From: Nostoc sp. NIES-4103
GTDB lineage: Bacteria; Cyanobacteriota; Cyanobacteriia; Cyanobacteriales; Nostocaceae
DNA: 64,000 bases
Reading direction: 5' to 3'
Assembly (NCBI RefSeq): GCF_002368335.1
Contig: NZ_AP018288.1
Location: 2,782,838 to 2,846,837 of the forward strand
The notes beneath the pieces are model-generated. The model worked only from the letters and a program-made list of their open reading frames with translations, searched no databases and was not told the DNA's origin. A program made the translations under genes and the position numbers. This document shows positions 1 through 8,548 of this stretch, in pieces (position 1 is the stretch's first letter; each line of letters opens with the position of its first letter).

Positions 1-12
1 ATGGCTACTTAT

Positions 13-837
13 TCAGATTTTTTGGGCAATATGAAAAGCAGATATATATGAAAGCTGAAGACTACCTCCAAAGCTATGTTCTATCAGATGCTTCAATTCT
101 GCAAATAGGCGCTCTTTGCTGTGTGGTTCTAACTTGAGGTAGGGCGAATAAGTATTTAAAAGCATTAGATATTCATCGACAGTGTAGGTAACACCAGATG
201 TTACTTGTCCGCAAATTAAGTTTTTGAATAACCCAGAATCGATAACTAGATTTCCCAATTGTTTTAAGATATCTTCTTGAGTTTTTCTATCTTCATATCT
301 GTCAAGAGATGGTGCATGGACTTGGTAGACTTTAGATAAACTTTGATACACTTCATAGGAAGGTTGAAGTTCCTTATTCCATAATAAAATTAGATAACCA
401 TTCTCTTGTAAGGCATTTGCTGCTTTTGGATATCCTACTTCTGGTGATATCCAATGAAAAGAACTCGCAGCTAAGACAACATCAAATTCAAGAGGCTGTA
501 ATATCCACTCTTCAAAGAATGTATTTTGAATTTTTACATGAGAATAAGGTTGACAATTGTGTTGAGCTAACTGATAAAAATCTGGGTTTGGTTCTAAGCA
601 AATCATCGAACAATTCAGTTGCGCGAATGCTACTGTTGCAGTTCCAGGGCCACATCCCACTTCCAAAATTTTTGAACCACTGGAGAGTTGAGCAATTTCC
701 ACAACTTGGTCGATCAATTTTTGCGGATAGCGGGGTCTTGTCTTGTTGTAAGCTTCTGCTGCTGGAGAGTACCAATTTTTACGCTGTTCTAGGTCTTTGC
801 TGGAGTAGCTGATGATTGTTTGTTTTAGCTTGTCCAT
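13..837 (-). CDS. Class I SAM-dependent methyltransferase
   Basis: The 274-residue protein has a Rossmann-type SAM-binding motif I (ILEVGCGPGTA, about residues 57-67). An acidic residue after the second strand (CLEPNP) and the DVVLAASSFHWI segment near residue 119 follow, as in UbiE/Methyltransf_11-type small-molecule methyltransferases. No membrane segment or signal peptide is seen. The substrate cannot be read from the sequence. It is transcribed divergently from the MOSC-fusion gene, with about 50 bp between the two starts. Family assignment is firm; the reaction is unknown. Confidence 0.85.
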   Translation of the reverse strand: MDKLKQTIISYSSKDLEQRKNWYSPAAEAYNKTRPRYPQKLIDQVVEIAQLSSGSKILEVGCGPGTATVAFAQLNCSMICLEPNPDFYQLAQHNCQPYSHVKIQNTFFEEWILQPLEFDVVLAASSFHWISPEVGYPKAANALQENGYLILLWNKELQPSYEVYQSLSKVYQVHAPSLDRYEDRKTQEDILKQLGNLVIDSGLFKNLICGQVTSGVTYTVDEYLMLLNTYSPYLKLEPHSKERLFAELKHLIEHSFGGSLQLSYISAFHIAQKI

Positions 838-890
838 GATCTACTCACACGTAGTCCCTTATGTAGTGATGAACTATACTGTATTATTTA

Positions 891-1697
891 ATGGTTGCAA
901 TCAAAATATTTATGTCTAGTGAATACGGCTCCATACTACATCTTTTTACTAAGCAAAAACAAGGTGTTGGAATGGTTGAATGCGAAAGAATAAATTTAAA
1001 AGAAGGTTTTGGTATTGAAGGTGATATTAATGCTAATCCTCTAAGCCCCAGACAAGTTTTAGTGATTAGATATGAAGATATTGTAGAACTTAAAATTAAG
1101 CCAGGAGAATTGCGAGAAAATATTGCGATCGCAGGTATCCAAACTGAGAATTTTATACCTGGCTCTCTGTTAACTTTTGAGAGTGGCGCTGCAATTCGTT
1201 TAACTTTTCACTGCGAACCGTGTAAGCGAATAGCTCACTTAGTAGAATCATTAAAAAGCATTCAAGGTAAAAGAGGAATTTTAGGTGTAGTTCTCAAATC
1301 AGGTACATTAGAGATTGGTGGTAAGGTTCAGATTCAAACTCATATATTTCCAGCTTTACCTGAAAATCCTTATGAGCGTTTTTTAGAGTTTTTAACAAAA
1401 ATTCCATCTGGTAAAGTAGTAACATACAAACAAATTATTCAAGCTATAGGAGTAGACAATAGCTATATCAGAGCTATTCCAACATATATTAAAAAAGCTG
1501 CTGCCATCGAATATCCAATACATCGGATACTAGATTCTCAAGGAAATTTAATTAAATATACTTGTAACCAAAAAAATAAGTTGGAAGCTGAAGGTATTCA
1601 AGTTTTATCTGAAACAGATTTAGCAAATAAAATAAATAGATATTTTGTAAATTTCCAAAACTATGTATGGGAAAACACAAGCATCTATTTACAATAA
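891..1697 (+). CDS. MOSC domain fused to an alkyltransferase-like (MGMT-fold) domain
   Basis: The 268-residue protein has two parts. Residues about 5-150 resemble a MOSC (molybdenum cofactor sulfurase C-terminal) domain: a HCEPC segment at 107-111, then a GKRGILGVVLKSG segment and a GG-V-I end. Residues about 152-235 resemble the DNA-binding domain of O6-methylguanine-DNA methyltransferase (PSGKVVTYKQI, then a helical stretch with RAIP). The active-site motif PCHR is replaced by PIHR (Ile210). Alkyl transfer to cysteine is therefore impossible, as in ATL proteins, which usually carry Trp there. MOSC proteins handle sulfur-carrier or Moco chemistry and ATLs flag alkylated bases; a joint role is unknown. 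Domain calls rest on motif reading only. Confidence 0.7.
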   Translation: MVAIKIFMSSEYGSILHLFTKQKQGVGMVECERINLKEGFGIEGDINANPLSPRQVLVIRYEDIVELKIKPGELRENIAIAGIQTENFIPGSLLTFESGAAIRLTFHCEPCKRIAHLVESLKSIQGKRGILGVVLKSGTLEIGGKVQIQTHIFPALPENPYERFLEFLTKIPSGKVVTYKQIIQAIGVDNSYIRAIPTYIKKAAAIEYPIHRILDSQGNLIKYTCNQKNKLEAEGIQVLSETDLANKINRYFVNFQNYVWENTSIYLQ

Positions 1698-2165
1698 ACA
1701 ATTATTGTAGAAATCGAAATCTCTGTTTTCTCATGTCAATGTTTATCGAAACAATCGGGTCTAAAACCTTGCTTTTTAAGGCGAAAAGTTTTTAGAACGA
1801 GGTATATAGCAGGGGACTAGGGACTAGGGACTGGGGACTGGGTGAAAAGTCTTTTTGTGTCTAGGTTCTATCATCTGTTGATGTCCTAACCAGCTTGGCT
1901 GTTGCTATAAATCCTCGTTTCAAAAACTGCCTCCTGCCCTCGTTAACAGGAACATTGATTTTTTGTCCGCTAATCAATACTCAATTACTTGATGTATACT
2001 TTTCTTATTTTCAGCGCAGCGGTTTTATAAAAGATTGGGATATTTAAATTGCTGGCTCAGATTAAACCGTCTGATGGGCAGTGTCGGGGAAGGGCTAGAA
2101 AAATTGTTGGTGTGGATGCTAATGCACGCAAAAATAAAGAGAATCCCATAAAATCATGGCGTGCA
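1698..2165. other. Intergenic spacer with heptamer repeats
   Basis: There is no credible gene between the MOSC fusion and the EF-hand gene, which converge on this spacer. Around 1809-1842 there is a short run of GGGACTA/GGGACTG heptamers. This is one of several short tandem repeat types scattered through the window (also near 25735-25795 and 62778-62811). The rest is AT-rich and shows no clear promoter or hairpin. Confidence 0.6.
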
Positions 2166-2702
2166 TTACTCCACAGAACCCCAAAACCAGTTGCCTACAG
2201 CACCGGGTTCCTTTTCAGTGAGAAATTCTCTCTTAGCAGAAACAAACTCTTTTTTAGAGAGAATGCCGTCCTGATCGATATCAAGTTTGGAGAAGACAAA
2301 AGCTGATTTTTCAGCATCTAGGTCAAACACACTGAAGAAGAGACGATGCTCTTGTTGTGATATGTGACCATCACCGTCTAAATCAAAAATGTCAAACACA
2401 GTCTCTATTAAAGGGTCGTTGTAATCTGGATTTGCAACCGCTTTTTCTATGCCTTGACAAAATTCTTCGGGACTTACCTTACCATCTCCATCCAAATCCG
2501 CTTTAGACCAAAAATTCTCCCAAATATAAAGCCACTTCAACAGCAAATCTTTGTGAATCTCTGAACCAAGCTCTGCGTTACGGATTTTGGCGAACCTAAG
2601 AGCAAAAATCTCAGCATCTTCTTTCCCAATGAAGCCTGAATTATCGATATCCAGACAGTAAAAGTGATGCAGTAACTTTTTTCTATGATATTCGCTTAAC
2701 AA
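2166..2702 (-). CDS. EF-hand calcium-binding protein, four EF loops
   Basis: The 178-residue soluble protein has four EF-hand loops, starting at about residues 18 (DIDNSGFIGKED), 69 (DLDGDGKVSPEE), 107 (DLDGDGHISQQE) and 141 (DIDQDGILSKKE). The loops keep acidic residues at positions 1, 3, 5 and 12, so all four could bind calcium. The second half of the protein also contains a degenerate repeat (DLDAEKSAF). Length and four-loop layout match the calerythrin/sarcoplasmic calcium-binding protein type found in actinobacteria and cyanobacteria. There is no signal peptide, so a cytoplasmic calcium buffer or sensor is likely. Partner unknown. Confidence 0.88.
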   Translation of the reverse strand: MLSEYHRKKLLHHFYCLDIDNSGFIGKEDAEIFALRFAKIRNAELGSEIHKDLLLKWLYIWENFWSKADLDGDGKVSPEEFCQGIEKAVANPDYNDPLIETVFDIFDLDGDGHISQQEHRLFFSVFDLDAEKSAFVFSKLDIDQDGILSKKEFVSAKREFLTEKEPGAVGNWFWGSVE

Positions 2703-3098
2703 TGCTTTTCCCTTTTGCTTACTAAATATACCTACATTACCACATCAGTACGTAGTCAATAACCACACCTGCAAATATTGCTAATAAAGCATCTTTCACT
2801 TGATGTTGGTCGAAAGCTTTTAGACTCATTTATTGCACCATAAACACAAGTTAGAGCTACATAAATGGGTAGTTATCATATCAAGTCTGGTTAATTAATT
2901 ATAGTCCCCACAATCATTGCACCCCACCCCCAACCCCTCTTTCCCCTCTTTCCCCCCTTATCAAGGGGGGAAAGAGGGGGGTAAGCATAGCTTTGTCGGG
3001 GTGGGGTTCTTCGGTTTTAAATTTACTTATTCTCGTGGGAGTACTTGGATTGAATTTAGGAAAATAAATATAGTTATTAAACTGATAAAAAACTAGAA
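2703..3098. repeat. Intergenic spacer with a GC-rich dispersed hairpin
   Basis: No gene is seen. Positions 2943-2979 form a perfect 15-bp stem (CCCCTCTTTCCCCCC against its complement) with a 7-nt loop. It is embedded in a C-rich/G-rich segment (about 2917-3008) that begins CACCCCACCCCCAACCCCTC and ends GGGGTTCT. The same segment frame with a different hairpin lies at about 25950-26025, so this is a dispersed repeat and not a one-off terminator. Confidence 0.6.
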
Positions 3099-3420
3099 AT
3101 GGGTCAAGAAAAGTATTTAAAAGGTCGCACCGCAATGGTGACAGGCAAAGCTTCTGGTATGGGTCGGGCGATCGCTCTGGCTTTGGCTCTCTGCTGGTGC
3201 TGATGTTGCTATTGGCTCTCTACTGAGAGATAGCGCCAGTCCAGCTAGTGGAGAATTAGTTTACCTGCCTGGTGTCCAAGAACTGGAGGGAACGAGAAAG
3301 GAAATTGAGGCACGAGGAGTCAGAGCGATCGCACCCTTACCTCGATGCTTGCTCAATGGCATCCGTACAAGCCTTTTACGATGCTACAGTTCGAGCATTT
3401 GACAAGATAGGATGTCAATT
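3099..3420 (+). pseudogene. Short-chain dehydrogenase/reductase, N-terminal remnant with frameshifts
   Basis: Translation from ATG 3099 gives MGQEKYLKGRTAMVTGKASG, then MGRAIALALA. This is an SDR N-terminus with the TGxxxGxG cofactor loop (TGKASGMGRA). The frame breaks after ALALA near 3187. The reading continues in another frame (SAGADVAIG, then VYLPGVQELEGTRKEIEARGVRAIA) and shifts again before SMASVQAFYDATVRAFDKIG, which is typical SDR sequence just before the NNAG motif. The catalytic Tyr-Lys half is absent. At least two frameshifts and a 3' truncation make this a dead gene. Confidence 0.85.
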
Positions 3421-3431
3421 ATTTGACATAA

Positions 3432-4217
3432 TTATTGATTTTTTATTTGTTTAGAAGTAGCTTCCAGAAAATCGATAAACACCTGTATCAACCTATGGAT
3501 TCCTTCACTACCTCCGGCAATTACTCCCCCTGTTAATAATGCATCCAAACAGCGGAAAATAACTATTTGTGTTGGGTTACTGGCATCAATAACTACAAAT
3601 GGCTCGATTGAGCGAATACCTATTGCACTCATTAAAAGACCAAATAAAAGAGATGTCCATAAAGCAATGATTTGTGTATCAGACTTATATGCTATTCTTT
3701 TACGCTCTTTTTCATTTAACACCTGAATCATAGTATTTAAATCATCAATTTGTGGTTGTATCCTTTTAAATAACTCTTGTTTGTTGTTTGTAAAATTCTG
3801 GATAATCTGCTGTTCTAAACTCATACCTTCAGGTGGAAGACCAGTAATTGAGGTGGATTCCAAAGAAGCTTGTTGGTTTTGTTTTTGTTGTTCTTCTAGA
3901 AGTTGCTGTTTGACAGAAATCAAAGTATTTTGTTGCTGAATAGCAATATTTAATTGTTCAGAAGTTGGGCCTCGCCAAGTAGTAATAAAAACTTCTAACG
4001 AACGCTCCAATAACAAAGAAATAAAAAATAGTAAAGTGACTACCTGTATAATATCATTTAGTTCAAAGGTTTTTAAAATAAATGGTTGGGGTGATAACCA
4101 AGCAGACAAGGTTACTACTAGAAAACTAAGAATCATTAAGAAAATAAATAGAGGCGATTCTGGAGAAAGTTTTTGCAATTGCTCTAGACTCCTGTTCAGT
4201 GTCAGATTATGTAACAC
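3432..4217 (-). CDS. Four-helix membrane protein with central coiled-coil, unknown function
   Basis: The 261-residue protein is not recognised. Hydrophobic segments lie at about 23-44, 55-75, 182-202 and 215-240. Between the second and third is a roughly 100-residue Gln/Glu/Lys-rich stretch (QQNTLISVKQQLLEEQQKQNQ onward) likely to form a coiled-coil. The last segment is followed by GSEGIHRLIQVFIDFLEAT. No enzyme motif is visible. It stands alone, with the SDR remnant downstream. It is probably an integral inner-membrane protein with a cytoplasmic helical hairpin; function is open. Confidence 0.75.
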   Translation of the reverse strand: MLHNLTLNRSLEQLQKLSPESPLFIFLMILSFLVVTLSAWLSPQPFILKTFELNDIIQVVTLLFFISLLLERSLEVFITTWRGPTSEQLNIAIQQQNTLISVKQQLLEEQQKQNQQASLESTSITGLPPEGMSLEQQIIQNFTNNKQELFKRIQPQIDDLNTMIQVLNEKERKRIAYKSDTQIIALWTSLLFGLLMSAIGIRSIEPFVVIDASNPTQIVIFRCLDALLTGGVIAGGSEGIHRLIQVFIDFLEATSKQIKNQ

Positions 4218-4631
4218 AGCATTGAGGTGAGAATTACACCTGCTGAGTAACTAAACAGGATTTATTTCATAGAACAGCAAATAATTTATCAAAACAGAAT
4301 TCAGGAGTCAGGAGCCAGAATGAGCGCATGAATTCTGTGCAACTGGCGGATGAATAAAGGGGTTTAAAACCCCCACTAAATCGAAGATTTACTGGTCTTC
4401 AATTAGTGGAGGATTTGAATCCCCCACTAATTGCATTCTGACTCCTGAATTCTGACTTCTGAGTTCTTCTTCAACTAGACTTTTCTGGTAAATGACAGTA
4501 CAAACCGCGTTCAGACAATTACTGTTTCATTGTAGTAAATATACATATATCTGATGTATAAGACTACAGAGGTTTGATATATAATACCTAAGTTATGTAA
4601 ATTAACTGCTCTTTGAATCTGAAAGCTAACA
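4218..4631. mobile_element. Spacer holding a MITE-like element (4295-4454)
   Basis: A perfect 17-bp inverted repeat (CAGAATTCAGGAGTCAG at 4295-4311 and its complement at 4438-4454) bounds a 160-bp segment with no coding potential. Inside are partly symmetrical C-run/G-run stretches (GGGGTTTAAAACCCCCAC, then ATCCCCCACTAATT). This architecture fits a non-autonomous miniature element. No clear target duplication is seen. The remaining 177 bp up to the cupin gene presumably carries its promoter. Confidence 0.55.
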
Positions 4632-5366
4632 ATGGTATCTTCTCAACTGTACTGGCAACCTCAAAAAGTTAACGAAAACTTATTAACACGTGTAGCGGTA
4701 TTACCGACGCCAACCTGGTATGAGACAGAGTATACCGGGATCTCGTATATTTGCTTTGAGTCTGATAATGAAGTTCAAGAACATCCAGTGACAATGTTGT
4801 CTCGATTTGCTCCGGGTGGCTTTTTCGGGCTACATGGACACCCTGGAGGAGAAGAAATTCTGATACTCGAAGGAAACTTTACTGACGAAACAGGTATCCA
4901 CACACCAGGAACTTACATGCTTAATCCTGAAGGGTTTATCCATCGTCCCTACAGCGACGAGGGTTGTCTGACCTTTGTGAAATTACGCCAACATGGTGGA
5001 AAAAATCGTCAGCAAGTGCGAAAGAATATTTACGAGTTACCCTGGCAGCCGGGTATTATTCCCCAAATTGAGGTGAAGCCCCTCTATGAGCAAATGAGTT
5101 TCCCTGAAAAAGTCTGGATTGAACGCTGGCAACCTGGCACAGCATTGTTGAACGTAGTCGAGTCTGAGGTGAAAGAAATCTTTGTCATAGAAGGAACTTG
5201 GAGTGATGAGTTAGGAAATTATCCAACTCACAGTTGGCTACGGTATCCACCTGGTTGCTCCTATAGTCCCTCGTCAACAACGGGTTGTATGGTTTATGTT
5301 AAGACTTATCCTATAGATGCAACGAGATTTATTGTTGGAAAAGATTTTCGACATCCACAAGTATGA
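4632..5366 (+). CDS. Double-cupin protein, ChrR-like (anti-sigma/cupin_7 type)
   Basis: The 244-residue protein is built of two cupin folds. The first (about 50-130) keeps a metal-binding set: H68, H70 and E74/E75 in FGLHGHPGGEEILILEG, and a later histidine in GFIHRPYSDEG. The second (about 150-240) has the cupin shape (KEIFVIEGTWSDELGNY, then PPGCSYSPSSTTGC) but lacks the histidines and is probably structural. This is the layout of the cupin part of ChrR-family zinc proteins and related dioxygenase-like cupins. The N-terminal zinc anti-sigma domain of ChrR is absent and no ECF sigma gene is adjacent. Substrate unknown. Confidence 0.8.
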   Translation: MVSSQLYWQPQKVNENLLTRVAVLPTPTWYETEYTGISYICFESDNEVQEHPVTMLSRFAPGGFFGLHGHPGGEEILILEGNFTDETGIHTPGTYMLNPEGFIHRPYSDEGCLTFVKLRQHGGKNRQQVRKNIYELPWQPGIIPQIEVKPLYEQMSFPEKVWIERWQPGTALLNVVESEVKEIFVIEGTWSDELGNYPTHSWLRYPPGCSYSPSSTTGCMVYVKTYPIDATRFIVGKDFRHPQV

Positions 5367-5917
5367 ATATTGGCGTTGCTGATTAAGGAAAGTAAATGAG
5401 GGAGATGAGGAGGATGAGGGGGATTTTGCTCTCTTATGTGGCCCTACTTCCTCATCCCCCATATATCATCTCAGCTAATAACTTTCCTTAACCGAATCCT
5501 GTTAGATGCATTCGCCCTGTCTCTACCACGTAACTGGCTGAATTTGACGCATAATCTAAAACTTTATAACATGAAGCTATTTAATAAAGAATTTGTAAAG
5601 AAATGATGCTGAAGTGTAAAAAGCTTCATACTCAAATTGATAAATGAAAAATACAACTAAAAGGTTTGGTGAGACAATTTTAAACTCCCATCGAAGCTAA
5701 ATAAATATTTAGACACCGCTGCTTTTGGAAGCAATCCTACTTGCTGGGATTACCAAAGTAACGGCTTTTTCAGTTTGAATAAATAGTCAAAGATAGAGGA
5801 ATGCCCTTGGTAAATCGCTAAAGTTTGACATTCATCAACTACAAAAAAATTACCTGGGTCGATTGGAACAGTAACGCTTCGACCCTGAGCAAAGAGTAGC
5901 AATGTTGATATACAAGC
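5367..5917. other. Spacer with GATGAGG-type repeats and a short inverted repeat
   Basis: The sequence TTAAGGAAAGT near 5383 and its complement near 5480-5491 flank a block of GATGAGG/GAGGATGAGG repeats (about 5396-5432). Together these look like a small dispersed element. Its left edge reads GGCGTTGCTGATT, and the same words recur near 18195 and, on the other strand, near 57763. The rest, about 5500-5917, has no supported gene. Confidence 0.5.
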
Positions 5918-7993
5918 ATGAGAAAAATCCAAAGTAGCACCATATTTGTGGCTGCTGTATTAGCTAGAATTACTAACTTGGCATTGAGGTTGTCAAGGAG
6001 AATGAAAAGCAGTCTAGCGATCGCGGCAATTGTGGCGATCGCCATACTCGCTGGACATACTGTATCAGCGCAGCTAACAGCGCCTTCTTTAGTACCGCTT
6101 AAGAATGTAGCAATTCCCAAACCGGAAAATCTTGCAGACTTCGTTAAAGATGAAAAAGCTGCGATCGCTCTAGGAAAGTCCCTATTTTGGGACATGCAAG
6201 TCGGTAGCGATGGCATTACGTCCTGTGCTAGTTGCCACTTTCATGCTGGCGCGGACAACAGAGCCAAAAACCAGCTAAGTCCAGGGATTTTGCGCGTCAA
6301 TGCCGACAAAAGCCCGAATCCAGATACTACTTTCAGTATCGGCCAGCCCAACTACACACTTAAACCAGAGGATTTCCCATTTCACAAACTGGCAGATCCT
6401 AATAACCGTTTCTCAACTATTCTGTCGGATAGTAACGATGTAGCCTCCTCCCAAGGAGTCTTTAATTCCAAGTACGACAGTACCAACAATACCGTCACTC
6501 AAGTAGACGATCCAGTCTTCAACGTTGGAGGAACTGAAGTTCGACGGGTCGAACCGCGCAACACCCCAACTGTGATCAATGCGGTGTTCAACTTCCGTAA
6601 CTTTTGGGACGGACGGGCCCAGAACGTCTTCAACGGGGTAGATCCATTTGGGACAAGAAACCCCAATGCGAAAGTTTACAAAGCAGACAGCCTCTTAAGT
6701 CCGCTCACAGCAGTGAGTGTCCGACTGAAGAATTCGTCTTTAGCTTCCCAAGCAGTGGGGCCACCGCTGAGTGCCTTCGAGATGTCCGCAGATGGTCGCA
6801 CATTTGAGGAGATTGGTGATCAATTTGGGTCAGGGCTGCTAGGCAATTTATTGGACATTATCAAAACCAAAAAGTTGCTTCTCCCTAGAGACCGTGCTAA
6901 AAACTTACTTCCTTTAAAACCGCTTGCCAAGCAAGCCGTAGATTCCCAGGACAGTGTTCTAGGTGAGTATCGCAGCGGTACCGGAAAGGGGTTGAAGGTT
7001 ACCTACAAGCAGCTGATCAAGGATGCCTTTAAGCCAGAGTGGTGGCAATCTACCCAGTTAATTCAGGTTGATAAAGCCAACGGCAACACCCGCAAAGTCG
7101 TACTTCTGCCGGATTTGTTAAGTACTACTGAGGAATATACCCAATTAGAGTACAACTTCTCGTTATTCTTCGGGCTAGCGGTGCAAATGTATGAGTCTAC
7201 ACTAGTATCAGACAATGCACCTATTGACCAGTACTTAGGCGGTAACACTAGCGCTTTAACTGCCCAGCAACAACGGGGTTTGACAGTTTTCCAGAATAAC
7301 TTGTGTATCGCTTGCCACTCAGGAGCAGAATTTACAGCTGCTTCCGTGAGGAACGTGCAGACCAACGGACGACTCACGCGATCGCCAGCACCTGGAAACC
7401 CCATTGAAGATACAGGCTTCTTCAAGATTGGTGTGACTCCCGAACTGGAAGATGTGGGCGTAGGCGCAGAAGACGAGCAAAAACCAGTATCGCGATCGCT
7501 ATCGGAGGCAGAGTTAGCCAAGGAGGGAACCTTCCAAGAAGTCTTTGGTGAAGCACCCAATATCACCCCTGGCCCCAATGATGTAGTGCAATCGGTTGCA
7601 TTATTTAAGTCTCCTGGACTCCGCAACGTCGAACTGACTGCTCCCTACATGCACAACGGAGGCATGTTGACCTTGGAGCAAGTTGTCGATTTCTACAATC
7701 GGGGTGCGGGGGATGACAATCCAAATGTACCTCGTCTTCCTTTGCTGAATCTGAGCAATGAGGACAAACAGGCACTGGTGGCTTTCTTGAAGTCCCTTAC
7801 TGATGAGCGAGTCCGCTATGAGAAAGCACCCTTCGACCATCCACAGTTGTTCATCCCTAATGGACATCCAGGAAATGAAACCACCGTCACCAACGACGGC
7901 ACAGGAAAAGCCACAGATGACCTCATAGAGATTCCAGCTGTTGGTCGTAATGGTAGCAGCACTCCCATTACCAACTTCCTAGCAACACCTTAA
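5918..7993 (+). CDS. Di-haem cytochrome c peroxidase / MauG-family protein
   Basis: The 691-residue exported protein has two c-type haem sites: CASCH (about residues 103-107) and CIACH (about 462-466). The second haem domain ends with the TAPYMHNGGMLTLEQVVDFYNRG segment typical of bacterial di-haem peroxidases. These enzymes reduce hydrogen peroxide or oxidise protein or organic substrates in the periplasm. It is longer than classical CcpA (about 350 residues) because of a large insertion between the haem sites. ATG 5918 gives a long N-terminus; the internal ATG at 6002 (MKSSLAIAAIVAIAILAG, then VSA) gives a cleaner signal peptide and may be the true start. Confidence 0.88.
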   Translation: MRKIQSSTIFVAAVLARITNLALRLSRRMKSSLAIAAIVAIAILAGHTVSAQLTAPSLVPLKNVAIPKPENLADFVKDEKAAIALGKSLFWDMQVGSDGITSCASCHFHAGADNRAKNQLSPGILRVNADKSPNPDTTFSIGQPNYTLKPEDFPFHKLADPNNRFSTILSDSNDVASSQGVFNSKYDSTNNTVTQVDDPVFNVGGTEVRRVEPRNTPTVINAVFNFRNFWDGRAQNVFNGVDPFGTRNPNAKVYKADSLLSPLTAVSVRLKNSSLASQAVGPPLSAFEMSADGRTFEEIGDQFGSGLLGNLLDIIKTKKLLLPRDRAKNLLPLKPLAKQAVDSQDSVLGEYRSGTGKGLKVTYKQLIKDAFKPEWWQSTQLIQVDKANGNTRKVVLLPDLLSTTEEYTQLEYNFSLFFGLAVQMYESTLVSDNAPIDQYLGGNTSALTAQQQRGLTVFQNNLCIACHSGAEFTAASVRNVQTNGRLTRSPAPGNPIEDTGFFKIGVTPELEDVGVGAEDEQKPVSRSLSEAELAKEGTFQEVFGEAPNITPGPNDVVQSVALFKSPGLRNVELTAPYMHNGGMLTLEQVVDFYNRGAGDDNPNVPRLPLLNLSNEDKQALVAFLKSLTDERVRYEKAPFDHPQLFIPNGHPGNETTVTNDGTGKATDDLIEIPAVGRNGSSTPITNFLATP

Positions 7994-7994
7994 G

Positions 7995-8110
7995 GGAAGG
8001 GGAAGGGGAAGGAGGGATGAGGGAGATGAGGGAGATGAGGGAGATGAGGGAGAAATAACTTCTAACTCCTAACTCTTAACTCCTAACTCCCAACTCCTGC
8101 CTCCTCTAAT
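7995..8110. repeat. Short tandem repeats (GAGGGAGAT)n and (AACTCCT)n
   Basis: Immediately after the peroxidase stop there are several copies of GATGAGGGA, then a run of AACTCCT/AACTCTT heptamers. The heptamers have the same sequence, on the opposite strand, as the runs near 8397-8446. These are Nostocales-type short tandemly repeated sequences with no coding value. Confidence 0.75.
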
Positions 8111-8179
8111 TTTCTCTTCCACTGTGAACTGTCTCATGTATTTTAAGAAGTAGTGACATGAAAAATCACAATAAAATAC

Positions 8180-8386
8180 ATGAACAGCACACAACTAGCA
8201 CAATACCTAGAAGCAACAGATAGCATTGCCAAACCTTGGCTGTTGGTACAACTGCGCCTCAAGAAGTTAGAAGAACGCCGAGCCAGTCTTTCACAAGATG
8301 TTTATTTTAATGAGTTAGCAGATATACACCAAGACTTAATGAATTTGGGTGAATGGTGGCGTGGTATAGAAGACGAAGTGTTTTAA
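8180..8386 (+). CDS. Small conserved-looking protein of unknown function (68 aa)
   Basis: The 68-residue protein starts MNSTQLAQYLEATDSIAKPW and is helical and charged, with no membrane segment or signal. A coding bias like that of its neighbours and a clean start after an A-rich leader support it as a real gene. The Leu/Glu/Arg pattern (LRLKKLEERRASL) suggests a short helical bundle or coiled-coil. Heptamer repeats flank it on both sides. Function is not recognised. Confidence 0.6.
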   Translation: MNSTQLAQYLEATDSIAKPWLLVQLRLKKLEERRASLSQDVYFNELADIHQDLMNLGEWWRGIEDEVF

Positions 8387-8390
8387 AGTT

Positions 8391-8525
8391 AAGAGTTAGG
8401 AGTTAGGAGTTAGGAGTTAGAAGTTAGGAGTTAGGAGTTAGGAGTCACAACTGAGAATGAATATTTTTCCTGCTGACTGCTGACTGTTGACTATTGACTG
8501 TTGACTGTTGACTGTTGACTCCCAA
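8391..8525. repeat. Heptamer runs (GAGTTAG)n and (TTGACTG)n
   Basis: Two separate heptamer arrays lie between the small gene and the PurM-like gene: AGTTAGG repeats from about 8392 to 8446 and TGACTGT/TGACTAT repeats from about 8470 to 8520. Imperfect copies are mixed in, as expected for slippage-grown arrays. No spacer-repeat alternation is present, so this is not a CRISPR. Confidence 0.8.
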
Positions 8526-8548
8526 TTGCTAACTTTAAATCCACCCCG

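Noticed and set aside
417..812. Long open frame opposite the methyltransferase
   Set aside because: It mirrors the methyltransferase gene in an antisense frame and has no recognisable domain or start signal.
2049..2306. 85-residue frame overlapping the EF-hand gene
   Set aside because: Overlaps the 3' end of the EF-hand gene on the other strand; composition is unlike a protein (Arg/Lys/Phe-rich, no motif).
5750..5932. 60-residue frame in the 5.4-5.9 kb spacer
   Set aside because: No motif, no start signal, and it overlaps the peroxidase start; kept as plain spacer.
7063..7626. 187-residue frame antisense to the peroxidase
   Set aside because: Shadow of the haem peroxidase gene; Ser/Pro/Thr-rich with no motif.
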